Assembly (NCBI GenBank): GCA_020638555.1
Contig: JACKII010000002.1
Location: forward strand, 620,001-684,000
Reading direction: 5' to 3'
DNA: 64,000 bases
Origin: Alphaproteobacteria bacterium
Lineage (GTDB): Bacteria > Pseudomonadota > Alphaproteobacteria > Bin95
Shown: positions 41,764 to 50,521 of the stretch, one piece after another
How the letters are laid out: every line of letters begins with the position of its first letter
Numbering within the stretch: the first letter of the stretch is position 1
Translations under genes and position numbers: made by a program
The notes under the pieces: model-generated
Databases searched by the model: none
Seen by the model: only the letters and a program-made list of their open reading frames with translations
What the model was told of the DNA's origin: nothing

Positions 41764-42654
41764 TTACTTCACCGCCAGCGCGGCGATCTCCATGCGCGCC
41801 GCCGCGCCATAGAGCAGGGCCGCGTCCATCTCCATCTGGCCCTGGCCCTGCAGGTCGCCGAACGCCGGGTCGGTGGTGCGGACCTGGGCCAGGATGGCGC
41901 GGGCGGCCTCGGCCACGCTGGCATTGCCGGAGGCGGCATAGACCTCGGCCTCCGCCTCGACCGCGCGCATGAAGCCCCAGGCGTCCTGGTATTCGTGCAG
42001 GTTGGAGACCTTCCCGCCCTCGGTGCCCTCGGCGTATTCCTCGGCGGCGATGCGGGTCAACAGCGCCAGCGAGCGCAAGGCGGCCGCCGGACCGCCGGGC
42101 GAGGCTTCGTGTACGGCGCGGGTGCGGGCGGTGATCTTGTCGAACAGGGCCGCGACCTGGTCGACGGGCTTTTCGTCCTCGGCGGCGTCCATCAGGCCGT
42201 CGATCAGGTCTTCGAGGTCGCCGAAGCCGCGCTCTTCGAGCGGGTGTTCGACCGCCGCGAATTTCTCTTCGAGCGGGTGGCCCATATGGGTCTTTGCCGC
42301 CGCCAGATCGCCGGCGCGATAGAGCGCCATGCCGGCGCGCAGATGCCCTTCCATGAAGGCGACATCGGTCAGGAAGGCGGCCTCGTCCTTGGCCTGGCTG
42401 GGTTTGCCGCCCTCGCCACCCTCGCCGCCTTCACCGCCTTGGTTGCGTTCGACCCGGGCATGGCCCTCGCCCCCTTCGCCGCCCTTGACGAGGTGAACAG
42501 TGCCCCGGGCGTGGCCGACGGCCGGGGCCGGATTCGGAAGCTGCATGGCCGCGGTTGCGGTACCGGCGGCAAGTCCGGCGGCCGCGATCGTGCCGAGCGC
42601 GGTCCACAGGCGCGGGCGGACCGGACGAATGGGTTTGTCGGAGCGAGACATCAT
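41764..42654 (-). CDS. Exported Gly/Glu- and His-rich protein in Fur-box operon, unknown function
   Basis: The product is about 296 residues. A signal peptide (LWTALGTIAAAGLAAGTATA) is followed by a low-complexity linker of GGEGGEG units at about residues 60-82, then a helical domain with MEGHLRAGMALYRAGDLAAA and two HPLEE repeats (HPLEEKFAAVE, HPLEERGFGD). The acid- and His-rich helices suggest metal binding. I cannot name a family; the layout is loosely like periplasmic iron-handling proteins. It has two adjacent ATGs at 42654 and 42651. A 15/19 Fur-box match lies 34 bases upstream and piuC follows. Confidence 0.75.
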   Translation of the reverse strand: MMSRSDKPIRPVRPRLWTALGTIAAAGLAAGTATAAMQLPNPAPAVGHARGTVHLVKGGEGGEGHARVERNQGGEGGEGGEGGKPSQAKDEAAFLTDVAFMEGHLRAGMALYRAGDLAAAKTHMGHPLEEKFAAVEHPLEERGFGDLEDLIDGLMDAAEDEKPVDQVAALFDKITARTRAVHEASPGGPAAALRSLALLTRIAAEEYAEGTEGGKVSNLHEYQDAWGFMRAVEAEAEVYAASGNASVAEAARAILAQVRTTDPAFGDLQGQGQMEMDAALLYGAAARMEIAALAVK

Positions 42655-42687
42655 ACCTCTGCACTGGCTGGGAGGGGATTGGGAAGC

Positions 42688-42706
42688 GATAATGAGAACC
42701 ATTCGC
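42688..42706 (-). promoter_or_regulatory. Fur box
   Basis: GATAATGAGAACCATTCGC matches the classical 19-base Fur consensus GATAATGATAATCATTATC at 15 positions, including the whole first octamer. It sits 34 bases upstream of the exported-protein/piuC operon, so iron repression is expected. Confidence 0.7.
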
Positions 42707-42756
42707 ACAATGTTGTCAACCGCTTTGGCGACAAGCTCCGCACCGGGAGCGCCATT

Positions 42757-43224
42757 TCAGAGGCGAACCGGCAACCGTTTTGCCATGTGAACCGCAACGT
42801 GGCCCCGTACCAGGACCTCGCGCTTGGTTTCCGCGTAACCTCGCTTCGCATAAAACCCGATGTTCGACGCGAACGCCGCGTTGGTAAAAAGACGAACTTC
42901 CGAATGCCCGAGATTTTGGGCAACCCGCTCGGCGTGCGCAAGCAAAACCCCTCCGCAACCTCGACCTTGCCGGGCGGGATCAACCGCAATGTTTTCGATG
43001 AGAAGATGATCGGCCCGATCGATCATTTCGACCAAGGCGATCAACTGGCCGCCGTCTTCCCACAAATCGATAAGGTGATTGCGGACCGCGGAGGTGTAGT
43101 CCGCGGTCATAGGCAATGGCTCGCGACCGATCAACTCCGCCCATTTGGCATAGGCTCTGCGGCTGAGGGATCGAACCCGCATGGCATCGTCGGCGGTGGC
43201 TCTCTTCGGTTCAAATTCATCCAT
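42757..43224 (-). CDS. GNAT-family N-acetyltransferase
   Basis: This is a 155-residue acetyl-CoA-dependent acetyltransferase. The core strand and CoA loop are LLIENIAVDPARQGRGCGGV near residue 85 (the R-x-x-G-x-G/A pyrophosphate site), followed by HAERVAQNLGHSEVRLFTN and the C-terminal FYAKRGYAE. The ATG at 43224 is chosen because CGGAG lies 8 bases upstream. The substrate is unknown. The Fur box lies 51 bases beyond its stop. Confidence 0.87.
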   Translation of the reverse strand: MDEFEPKRATADDAMRVRSLSRRAYAKWAELIGREPLPMTADYTSAVRNHLIDLWEDGGQLIALVEMIDRADHLLIENIAVDPARQGRGCGGVLLAHAERVAQNLGHSEVRLFTNAAFASNIGFYAKRGYAETKREVLVRGHVAVHMAKRLPVRL

Positions 43225-43444
43225 CGCAATGCTCCGAACGGGACCCCCTGCGCAAATCGCAGCAAGGAAATTCGCGGCGCAACATGCCGGTATGTCAATC
43301 GCCCGCAGCGCCACCTCGCCCTGGCCAGGTGGTCATGGGAAGGGGGAGGGGCCAACGTCGTTTGGATTGCATTGGTCAGCGTCATGCGGTCGGCATTGTC
43401 AGGGCCAACCCGTAACATATTGATTTGCATGAATGATGGAGGAT

Positions 43445-43520
<76 letters not shown>

Positions 43521-43600
43521 TTGAACCAAGGGCGCGCCGCCGGTCTGGTCTGGCAGCGCGAGACGCGTATATGCAGCGGCAGCCCTGCCAAAGTCAAGCG

Positions 43601-45157
43601 CTATTCCCGCCTTTGTGCCCGCCCCAGCACCCAGGCCGGAACCAGCGCGAACAGGAACACCGCCGCCAGTGCCATGAAGCAATGCTGGAAGGCAAAACCC
43701 TGCGCCTGGGCGTGGACCATCCGCCCCAGAAAATCGAGCGCAACGCCATGGCTGACGATGGAATCGATGCCGCTCGGCTCCAGCAGGCTTTGCACCGAGT
43801 TCAGCAGCACATTGCTGGTCGAATTGGTCGCGGTCTGGGTCGCCGTCAGGGCGTCGCTGTAATACACGGTCTGCAATTGCAGCCAGACCACGATCAGATT
43901 GGTGCCGCTCGCCCCGCCCAGTTGGCGGATGAAATTCATGTTGCCGGAGCCCTTGGCCAGTTGCGAGGGTGCCAGCGCCTTCAGGGCCGATGCCGACAGC
44001 GAAGGCAGGATGAAGGCCAGCCCGCCGCGGCCGATCGCGGCATAGAGCGCGAATGTCCAAAAGCCCGTATTCACGTCGCTGGACATCATCAGCGCGGTGC
44101 CGAGCGCGAACGAGGCGAGCCCCATCATGACCATGGTATAGCCCGGCAGTTTGTCCGCGAGGCGCCCGGTGAAGGGCAGCAATGTCGCCAGCAGGATGGC
44201 CGCCGGCGCCAGCACCAGGCCGGCGCGGGTCGGCGTGTAGCCCTGCACCTGTTGCACGAACACCGGGATCACATAGCTGGAGCCGAAATTGCCGGCGCCG
44301 AACACGAAGGCGACGAACACGGCCGCGCCGAACACCGGGTTGCGGAACAGCTCGACGGCCAGCAGCGGCGAGGCGCTGCGCAGTTGCATCCAGACGAACA
44401 GGCAGCCGCCGACAACGGCCGAGCCGGCCAGGGTCATCACGTGGTCGCTGGTCCAGCCGAAGCGGGGGCCGTGCGCCATGGCGGTCATGGCGCAATAGAG
44501 CGAGAAGCACAGCAGGCCATAGCCAACCCAGTCGAAGCGGGGCAGTCGCTCCTCACGCGGCGGCTGCGGCATGAAGATCAGACCGCCGATGATCGCCAGC
44601 GCCACCAGCGGCAGCGGCAACAGAAACATGGCGCGCCAGCTGAAGGTGTCGATCACCAGCCCGCCCACCGCCGGACCCAGCCCCGGTGCCAGCACGATGC
44701 CGGTGCCGAACACGCCCATGGCCGTGCCGCGGCGATCCGGTGGAAACACCTGAAACACCGTGGTCATGACCAGCGGCTGGATCACCCCGGCGGCAAAGCC
44801 CTGGAGGATGCGACCGAGAATCAGAATTTCGATGGTCGGCGCGGTCGCGCACACGACCGAACCGGAGCCGAACGCCAGCAACATGACGATATAGGCGCCG
44901 CGCTGACCCAGCGCCGCGATCATCCAGGCGTTCAGCAACTGGCTCGCGGTCATGGTGGCGAGGAAGGCGGTCGCCATCCATTGCGCCTGGTCCTGGCCGA
45001 TGCCGAAGGCGCCCATGACATTGGGAACCGCCACATTCACCAGGGTCGAGGTCATCACCGCCGAGGTCGCGCCCAGCAGGCCGGCCGCCGCCACAAACCA
45101 GCGGTAGTTGGGGCCGAAGCGCTCGGAGAGGGCTTCGACCGTATCGTGCTGGGCCAT
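43601..45157 (-). CDS. DHA2-family (EmrB/QacA-like) MFS drug efflux transporter
   Basis: This 518-residue inner-membrane antiporter has 14 predicted helices, the size of the DHA2 family that exports drugs with proton motive force. Visible motifs are MTSTLVNVAVPNVMGAFG (motif D1), QWMATAFLATMTASQLLNAW, LGRILQGFAAGVIQPL and the motif C-like GIVLAPGLGPAVGGLVIDTF. No EmrA/HlyD periplasmic adaptor or TolC gene is adjacent. The ATG at 45157 starts where the conserved sequence begins but has no clear Shine-Dalgarno sequence. Confidence 0.9.
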   Translation of the reverse strand: MAQHDTVEALSERFGPNYRWFVAAAGLLGATSAVMTSTLVNVAVPNVMGAFGIGQDQAQWMATAFLATMTASQLLNAWMIAALGQRGAYIVMLLAFGSGSVVCATAPTIEILILGRILQGFAAGVIQPLVMTTVFQVFPPDRRGTAMGVFGTGIVLAPGLGPAVGGLVIDTFSWRAMFLLPLPLVALAIIGGLIFMPQPPREERLPRFDWVGYGLLCFSLYCAMTAMAHGPRFGWTSDHVMTLAGSAVVGGCLFVWMQLRSASPLLAVELFRNPVFGAAVFVAFVFGAGNFGSSYVIPVFVQQVQGYTPTRAGLVLAPAAILLATLLPFTGRLADKLPGYTMVMMGLASFALGTALMMSSDVNTGFWTFALYAAIGRGGLAFILPSLSASALKALAPSQLAKGSGNMNFIRQLGGASGTNLIVVWLQLQTVYYSDALTATQTATNSTSNVLLNSVQSLLEPSGIDSIVSHGVALDFLGRMVHAQAQGFAFQHCFMALAAVFLFALVPAWVLGRAQRRE

Positions 45158-45244
45158 TGATGGGGAAAGCGCGGCGTGCCGCGCCCTGCCTGACGGAATA
45201 CAGAGATTTCCATTGTCGCCACTTCCAGCGGGAACGGCAAGCGG

Positions 45245-45276
45245 CCTGCCGTTGGGTTCCTGCCGTTGGGTTCCTG
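45245..45276. repeat. Short 14-bp tandem repeat
   Basis: The unit CCTGCCGTTGGGTT occurs twice in full, followed by a partial third copy. It lies in the gap between the DHA2 transporter start and the hydrolase stop. Confidence 0.7.
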
Positions 45277-45299
45277 CCGCTGCGCTCCCGACGCGGCGG

Positions 45300-46097
45300 T
45301 TACAGGCCGCGCTCTGCCAGCCAGTCCAGAACATGCGCCGCACCGCCATGGTCGAACAGGTCGACATGGCCGGCGGCATCGAGGTGGACGAAGTGTTTCG
45401 GCTCCGGCAGTTCGTGGAACAGGCGCATGGCGTGCGCGATGGGCACGGTCTTGTCCATGCCGCCGTGCAGCATCAGCACCGGCGCCTTGCAGGCCGGCGC
45501 GACGGCCAGCGAATCCCAGCGGTCCCGGATCAGGCGCGCGGCCGGGAACATCGGATAGCGCGCCTGGGCCAGATTGGCGGCGCTGTCGAAGGCGCCTTCC
45601 AGCACGATGGCGCGCGGCCGCACCCGCGGCGCCAGATGCAGGGCGACGCTGCTGCCGAGCGATTCGCCGAAATAGATCAGGGGGGTATCCGGTGCCTCCC
45701 GCGCCAGCCAGTCCGTGGCGGCCTGGGCGTCGCGAACCAGCGCGGCCTCGCTGGCCTGGCCGGCATTGCCGCTATAGCCGCGATAGGCCGGCATCAGCAG
45801 GCCGTAGCCGGCCTCGGCGAAATGGGCGAACTTGACGGCGCGGCTGGCGAGCGAACCGGCATTGCCATGAAAATACAGCACCGTGGGCCGCCCCGGCTCG
45901 GGCTTCTGCCACCAGGCGAGCAGCGACAGCCCGTCCCGGGTTTCCACCCGAACCTCCTCCACGTCGCGCAGGCCGACGGCGCGCGGTGGCGGCGTCGGCT
46001 CGGAGCCGGGATACATGAGCCGGCTTTGAAACGCATAGAGCGCGGCCACGGCGCCGCCATAGACCGCGCCGGCGGCCAGGGCTCCCGTCCAGATCAT
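45300..46097 (-). CDS. Membrane-anchored BEM46/YfhR-like alpha/beta-hydrolase
   Basis: This is a 265-residue alpha/beta-hydrolase with one N-terminal hydrophobic helix (WTGALAAGAVYGGAVAALYA), so it is probably tethered to the inner membrane. The fold shows LYFHGNAGSLASRA (oxyanion loop), PAYRGYSGNAG, the nucleophile elbow YFGESLGSSVAL (Ser), HGGMDKTVPIAHA (Asp) and DAAGHVDLFD (His). These match the BEM46/ABHD13 group, whose physiological substrates are mostly unknown. It lies 34 bases downstream of the UspA gene. Confidence 0.87.
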   Translation of the reverse strand: MIWTGALAAGAVYGGAVAALYAFQSRLMYPGSEPTPPPRAVGLRDVEEVRVETRDGLSLLAWWQKPEPGRPTVLYFHGNAGSLASRAVKFAHFAEAGYGLLMPAYRGYSGNAGQASEAALVRDAQAATDWLAREAPDTPLIYFGESLGSSVALHLAPRVRPRAIVLEGAFDSAANLAQARYPMFPAARLIRDRWDSLAVAPACKAPVLMLHGGMDKTVPIAHAMRLFHELPEPKHFVHLDAAGHVDLFDHGGAAHVLDWLAERGL

Positions 46098-46131
46098 GCG
46101 TCCTGCCCCGCCAACCGGCGTCGCATTCCCC

Positions 46132-46971
46132 TCAATGGTGCACGAAGACCGGGATCGGACAGGCCCGAATCAACTGCTTGGTGACCGACCCGACAAACAG
46201 TTGGTGCATCAGCGAATGCGAGCCGAACGCGCCCATGACCAGCATGCCGACATCCAGATTCTCGACGGTGTTCAGGATGGTGGCCGCGATCTCGGTCGAG
46301 GCCTGGAGCGCGTGGGGCGTGACCTTCTCGCCGTGGCTTTCGAAGAACGAGGCGCCACAGGCCGCTTTCGCCTCCGCCGCCGCGCCATCCTCGTCCACCG
46401 AGACGATGTGGATCGGTCCGCTATTGGCCAAACCCATCAGGTGAAACATCTGCATGGCCCGGCTGGCCTGGTTCGAGCCGTCGAACGCGATCACCGCGCC
46501 GTTGCCCGGTCCCAGCGCCGTCGGCGGCACCACCAGCACGGGGCGGGGATTGTCCTTCAGCAATTGTTCGACCGTGTCGCCGATATCATGGCCTTTCACA
46601 CCGTGGAAATTGGTGTCGCGGCCGATGATGATCAGGTCGTGCCGGTCGGATTCCTGGTCGATCTGCTGGGCCGGTACGCCTTCCGATTCGACGGCGCGCA
46701 TCGGCACGCCCTCGCTTTCGCACAGCTTGCGGAAGGCGTTGATCCGCGCATCCAGGGTTTCGCGATGCTCGGCCATGACGGTGGCGTCGCGGTGTTCCTT
46801 GTAATAGCCGCCGCCGATCGGGGTCGCCATCGGTGCGGTGATCCAGGGCACGTCCAGCACGGCGATCCCGGTCACCTCGGCATGGTAGCGTTTGGCGAGC
46901 GCCAGCGCATAGTCCTGCGCGCGGGCGCTGGACTCCGTGGAATCGATCGCCACCACAATCGACTTGATCAT
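46132..46971 (-). CDS. Tandem universal stress protein (UspA family)
   Basis: This is a 279-residue protein with two Usp domains (about 1-150 and 160-279). Domain one starts KSIVVAIDSTESS and has LIIIGRDTN. Domain two has VIAFDGSNQASRAMQ and LVMGAFGSHSLMHQLFVGSV, the ATP-loop type G-x2-G-x9-G(S/T). Such proteins act in survival under starvation or low oxygen. GAGGAG lies 9 bases before the ATG. I see no FNR box in the upstream gap. Confidence 0.9.
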   Translation of the reverse strand: MIKSIVVAIDSTESSARAQDYALALAKRYHAEVTGIAVLDVPWITAPMATPIGGGYYKEHRDATVMAEHRETLDARINAFRKLCESEGVPMRAVESEGVPAQQIDQESDRHDLIIIGRDTNFHGVKGHDIGDTVEQLLKDNPRPVLVVPPTALGPGNGAVIAFDGSNQASRAMQMFHLMGLANSGPIHIVSVDEDGAAAEAKAACGASFFESHGEKVTPHALQASTEIAATILNTVENLDVGMLVMGAFGSHSLMHQLFVGSVTKQLIRACPIPVFVHH

Positions 46972-47131
46972 ATTTGCGCGCTCCTCGCTCGAACCGGTCT
47001 CGTACAGGGCTCCATCGCCCTAACATATGCGACAGGGCAGCGAATGGGGCAAGGCGCTGCTGGCGTTTATTGCCTGCCGGGACTAGCTTTTCCGCCAACG
47101 CCTTCCCGCGGCACAGGAGCCGAACCCGCCC

Positions 47132-48181
47132 ATGAACGCCATGAACATCGTGTATTTCGACTATGTGATGGATCCCATTTTCCTGGAGATCCTGGAAGCC
47201 GATGGCGGCTTCGCCATCGACCGGCGGACGCTGGCCGATCCGGAGGCGGACAATTTCGAGGCGCTGTCGCGCACCCATGTCTACCAGATCAGTTCGGCCA
47301 AGGACGAACTGCCGAAGCCGTTCTGGGGTGCCGCGCCCCTGTTCGAGCGCTGCCCGAACATTCTGCTGCTGTCCACCTATGGCGCCGGCTATGACGTCTG
47401 CGACCTGGAGGCCGCCACCGCCGCCGGCGTTGCCGTGGTCAACCAGGCCGGCGGCAACAAGGAAGGCGTGGCCGAGCATGCGCTGGCCATGATGCTGACG
47501 GTGGCGAAAAAGATCATCGACGCCGACCGCGCCACCCGCCGCGGCGGCATCACCGATCGGGCGGCCTTCAAGGGCATCGAGCTGAACGACAAGACCGTCG
47601 GCATTATCGGCATCGGCCATGTCGGCACCCGCCTGGCCAAGATGTGCCGCGGCATCTTCAACTGCCGGGTGCTGGCCTACGACCCCTATCTGACGGCCGC
47701 GGAAATCGCCGCCCGCGGCGCGGAGAAGGTCGAGAGCCTCCAGGCCCTGGCCGCCGGCAGCGACTTCGTCTCGCTGAACTGCCCGCTGACGCCCGAAACC
47801 CGCGGCATGGTCGATGCCAGCGTGTTCCGGGCGATGAAGTCCGGCGCGATCTATGTCGCCACCGCCCGCGGCTATATCCACGACGAGGCCGCGCTGACCG
47901 AGGCGTTGGCCTCCGGCCATCTGGCCGGTGCCGGGCTGGATGTCTGGGATATCGAGCCGCCGCCGGTCGACCACCCGATCCTGGCCATGGACAATGTCGT
48001 CGTCTCGCCGCACACCGCCGGCGTCACCTTCGAAAGCCGGCGCAACATCGCCAAGATCACCGCGGAGCAGCTCATCGCCATCCGCAATGGCGAGCGGCCG
48101 CCGCGCCTGCTGAACCCGGAGGTGTGGCCGAAATTCCAGGAGCGCTTCAAGGCGGTCTATGGCGTTCGTCCGGCCGACTGA
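47132..48181 (+). CDS. D-2-hydroxyacid dehydrogenase (phosphoglycerate-dehydrogenase-like)
   Basis: This 349-residue NAD-dependent enzyme of the SerA family has VGIIGIGHVGTRLAKMCRG near residue 155, an acidic VLAYDPYL (NAD preference), and the catalytic Arg in ATARGYIHDE, Glu in DIEPPPVDHPI, and His in VSPHTAGVT. There is no C-terminal ACT or ASB domain, so it is not classical serine-pathway SerA. AGGAG lies 13 bases before the first ATG; a second ATG at 47141 is possible. A tRNA-Val gene follows. Confidence 0.88.
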   Translation: MNAMNIVYFDYVMDPIFLEILEADGGFAIDRRTLADPEADNFEALSRTHVYQISSAKDELPKPFWGAAPLFERCPNILLLSTYGAGYDVCDLEAATAAGVAVVNQAGGNKEGVAEHALAMMLTVAKKIIDADRATRRGGITDRAAFKGIELNDKTVGIIGIGHVGTRLAKMCRGIFNCRVLAYDPYLTAAEIAARGAEKVESLQALAAGSDFVSLNCPLTPETRGMVDASVFRAMKSGAIYVATARGYIHDEAALTEALASGHLAGAGLDVWDIEPPPVDHPILAMDNVVVSPHTAGVTFESRRNIAKITAEQLIAIRNGERPPRLLNPEVWPKFQERFKAVYGVRPAD

Positions 48182-48292
48182 GCCCGCGGCGTCGCACCCG
48201 GCCGGCGATGCGGAAAACCTCTTGCCTCTGCCCGCGTTGGGAGGCTATAAGCCTGCCTCTCGCGCGGGCCAGCCGGCAGCGACGCGACGGAT

Positions 48293-48367
48293 GGGCGGTT
48301 AGCTCAGCGGTAGAGCACTACGTTGACATCGTAGGGGCCACTGGTTCGATCCCAGTACCGCCCACCA
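48293..48367 (+). tRNA. tRNA-Val (anticodon GAC)
   Basis: A 75-base cloverleaf with encoded CCA: acceptor GGGCGGT/ACCGCCC, D arm GCTCAGCGGTAGAGC, anticodon stem CTACG/CGTAG around TTGACAT (anticodon GAC, reading GTC), and T arm ACTGGTTCGATCCCAGT. An intrinsic terminator follows 8 bases later. Confidence 0.96.
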
Positions 48368-48374
48368 TTCCAAT

Positions 48375-48408
48375 CCTCTAGTGCCCTGAAAAGCCTAGGG
48401 GATTTTTT
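48375..48408 (+). terminator. Intrinsic terminator of tRNA-Val
   Basis: The stem CCTCTAG/CTAGGGG (7 pairs, one G-T) with a 13-base loop is followed directly by ATTTTTTG. Confidence 0.8.
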
Positions 48409-48553
48409 GTTGCCGTTGGAGCGGGGCGGGCGCCGATGCGGTCGTCCGGCCCGGTGGCCGCGGTGGTGAACGGTCGTCTTTTGGACGGATTTCGGTTAGA
48501 AGCCTCGCAGGGCGGTCGAATGTGTCGGCGGCCGGTGGCGATGCGAGGAACCC

Positions 48554-49552
48554 ATGGCAGTTCGCACAATCGGCGTGGTCGGAGCCGGAAGCTGGGGAAC
48601 CGCGCTGGCTCTGGTGGCCGCGCGGGCCGGCCGGGACGTCGTCCTTTGGGCGCGCAACCCGGACCATGCGGCGCGCATGGCGCGCGACCGCACCAATGCT
48701 CGCTATTTGCCCGACATTCCCTTGCCGCCCGCAATCCGCCCCACGGCGGAGCGCGGCGATCTGCACGCCTGCGATGCGGTTCTGCTGGTGACGCCGGCCC
48801 AGACCGTGCGCGCGGTGGCGCGTGCGTTCGCCGGCGTGCTGGGGGCCGATTGCCCGCTGGTGGTCTGCGCCAAGGGCATCGAATTCCAGACCGGCGCCTT
48901 GATGAGCGAGGTGCTGGCGGCGGAACTGCCGGGGCGGTGCTACGCCGTTTTGTCCGGTCCGACCTTCGCCAGGGAGGTGGCCCGGGGCCTGCCGACGGCG
49001 GTGACGCTGGCCTGCGAATCGCTGGCGACGGCGACCGATCTGGCCGAGAGTCTCGCCTCGCCTGCCTTCCGCCCCTATGCCAGCGGCGACCTGATCGGCG
49101 TCGAGGTGGCGGGGGCGCTGAAGAACGTGATCGCCATTGCCTGCGGCGTCGTCAAGGGCCGGGCGCTGGGCGAGAACGCACGGGCCTCGCTCATCACCCG
49201 CGGTCTGGCGGAGTTGCAGCGTCTGGCCGTCGCCAAGGGCGGGCTTGCCCAGTCGATGATGGGCTTGGGCGGTGTCGGCGACCTGACCCTGACCTGTTCG
49301 ACGGAGCAGTCCCGCAACTTCCATTTCGGCGTCCTGATCGGCCGGGGCCTGCCGGTCGCGGACGCCCTGGCCCGCCCCGACGTGGTGGTGGAGGGCGTGC
49401 ACACGGCGCGGGCCGTGCCGGGGCTGGCCCAGGCCCTCGGGGTCGACCTGCCCATCTGCCAGGCCGTCGCCGATGTCTTGCATGCGGGTTGTCCCATCGA
49501 CCGGGCGATAGCCGACCTGCTGGCCCGGCCGCTGCGGCGCGAGGAAGCCTGA
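48554..49552 (+). CDS. gpsA: Glycerol-3-phosphate dehydrogenase [NAD(P)+]
   Basis: GpsA reduces dihydroxyacetone phosphate to sn-glycerol 3-phosphate for phospholipid synthesis in the cytoplasm. The 332-residue protein has GVVGAGSWGTALALVAARAG (NAD fold), VLWARNPDHAA, VVCAKGIE, SGPTFAREVARGLPTAV, the catalytic Lys in VEVAGALKNVIAIACGV near residue 185, and GLGGVGDLTLTC. GAGGAA lies about 4 bases before the ATG. It converges with the kinase gene. Confidence 0.95.
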   Translation: MAVRTIGVVGAGSWGTALALVAARAGRDVVLWARNPDHAARMARDRTNARYLPDIPLPPAIRPTAERGDLHACDAVLLVTPAQTVRAVARAFAGVLGADCPLVVCAKGIEFQTGALMSEVLAAELPGRCYAVLSGPTFAREVARGLPTAVTLACESLATATDLAESLASPAFRPYASGDLIGVEVAGALKNVIAIACGVVKGRALGENARASLITRGLAELQRLAVAKGGLAQSMMGLGGVGDLTLTCSTEQSRNFHFGVLIGRGLPVADALARPDVVVEGVHTARAVPGLAQALGVDLPICQAVADVLHAGCPIDRAIADLLARPLRREEA

Positions 49553-49577
49553 GGGCTGCGGCCGCCCGCCATCGGGG

Positions 49578-50516
49578 CTACGCACCGCCCTCCCGAAGAC
49601 CGCGATAGGCCGCCCGCAAGCCCCGTAGCGTCGCGCCGGCGGCATCCACCGCCCGGGCCGCGTGGGCGGTGGCACGCAACGCCGCGACATAGTGAGAGGC
49701 GAGCGGTTGCTGGCCCAGCACGGTGATCGGCGTCGAGCGGTCCGGCGCCATGGCGGCGATCTCGGCCCCGATCAGCCAGCCCGACAGCCGGGCGCGGGCC
49801 ACGGCCGGGTCCAGGCCGTGCAGCAGCGAGCCCGCGCGCAGGCCGAACAACCGGCCGGGGAGGGAGGCGGGCTCGGCATGGGCCTCGCGGACCGCGGCCA
49901 GGAAGGCGTCGCGATCCCAACCCTCGCCGACCGAATGGCGCAGCACCGAGCGCTCGGCCAGCAGGGCGAACAGTTCGCCGGTCATGGCGGTGCGGAACCG
50001 CTCGACCCGCCGCTCGCGCACCTCCACCCATTTCGCATGCGTGCCCGGCAGGCAGAGCGTGCCGGAAAACTCCGGAGCGTCGGCCAGAAAGCCCGCCACC
50101 TGGGTCTCCTCGCCCCGCATCACGTCCGGCGGCGTCCCCTGCATCAGGCCGGGGACGATCCGGACCGCCAGGCGGGGATCGGCCGTCGGGGCCGTGACGC
50201 AGCGCTCCGCCGCCAGCGGCGGGCACGGAACCGGCGTGTAGGGCGCCTCGACCCAGCCCTGGCGGGCGCCGACCATGCCGCAGGCGACGACCGGCACGGT
50301 CCGCCCGGCGGTGAGCCAGGGCGCGATCAGGGCCAGCAGCGCCGGCTCGAACCCGTCGCGGTCCAGGCTGGCCATGCCCTGGGCGGAGCGGGCCGCGGCC
50401 AGGGGTGGCCCATCCTCCGGCATGGCCCAGACGCGCAAGGCGGAGGTGCCCCAGTCGACCGCGATCCAGGCCGGGTCCGGCCGATTCGCGGCGCAGGGCG
50501 CCCCTTGCCGCATCAT
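49578..50516 (-). CDS. dgoK: 2-Dehydro-3-deoxygalactonokinase family (DgoK-like)
   Basis: DgoK phosphorylates 2-dehydro-3-deoxygalactonate in the De Ley-Doudoroff galactose route. The 312-residue product has the ASKHA-type phosphate loop IAVDWGTSALRVWAM, VACGMVGARQGWVEAPY, VPGLMQGTPPDVMRGEE, and LCLPGTHAKWVEV, all typical of the family. The start is either of two adjacent ATGs (50516, 50513), 6 bases after the stop of the peptidoglycan-binding-repeat gene. No aldolase DgoA, dehydratase or regulator lies nearby, so the pathway context is missing. Confidence 0.88.
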   Translation of the reverse strand: MMRQGAPCAANRPDPAWIAVDWGTSALRVWAMPEDGPPLAAARSAQGMASLDRDGFEPALLALIAPWLTAGRTVPVVACGMVGARQGWVEAPYTPVPCPPLAAERCVTAPTADPRLAVRIVPGLMQGTPPDVMRGEETQVAGFLADAPEFSGTLCLPGTHAKWVEVRERRVERFRTAMTGELFALLAERSVLRHSVGEGWDRDAFLAAVREAHAEPASLPGRLFGLRAGSLLHGLDPAVARARLSGWLIGAEIAAMAPDRSTPITVLGQQPLASHYVAALRATAHAARAVDAAGATLRGLRAAYRGLREGGA

Positions 50517-50521
50517 CGGCG

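Noticed and set aside
42361..42500. Gly/Glu-coding low-complexity run as a possible frameshift or assembly artefact
   Set aside because: The frame is uninterrupted from signal peptide to stop, and the repeat units are irregular at the DNA level, so it reads as a genuine linker.
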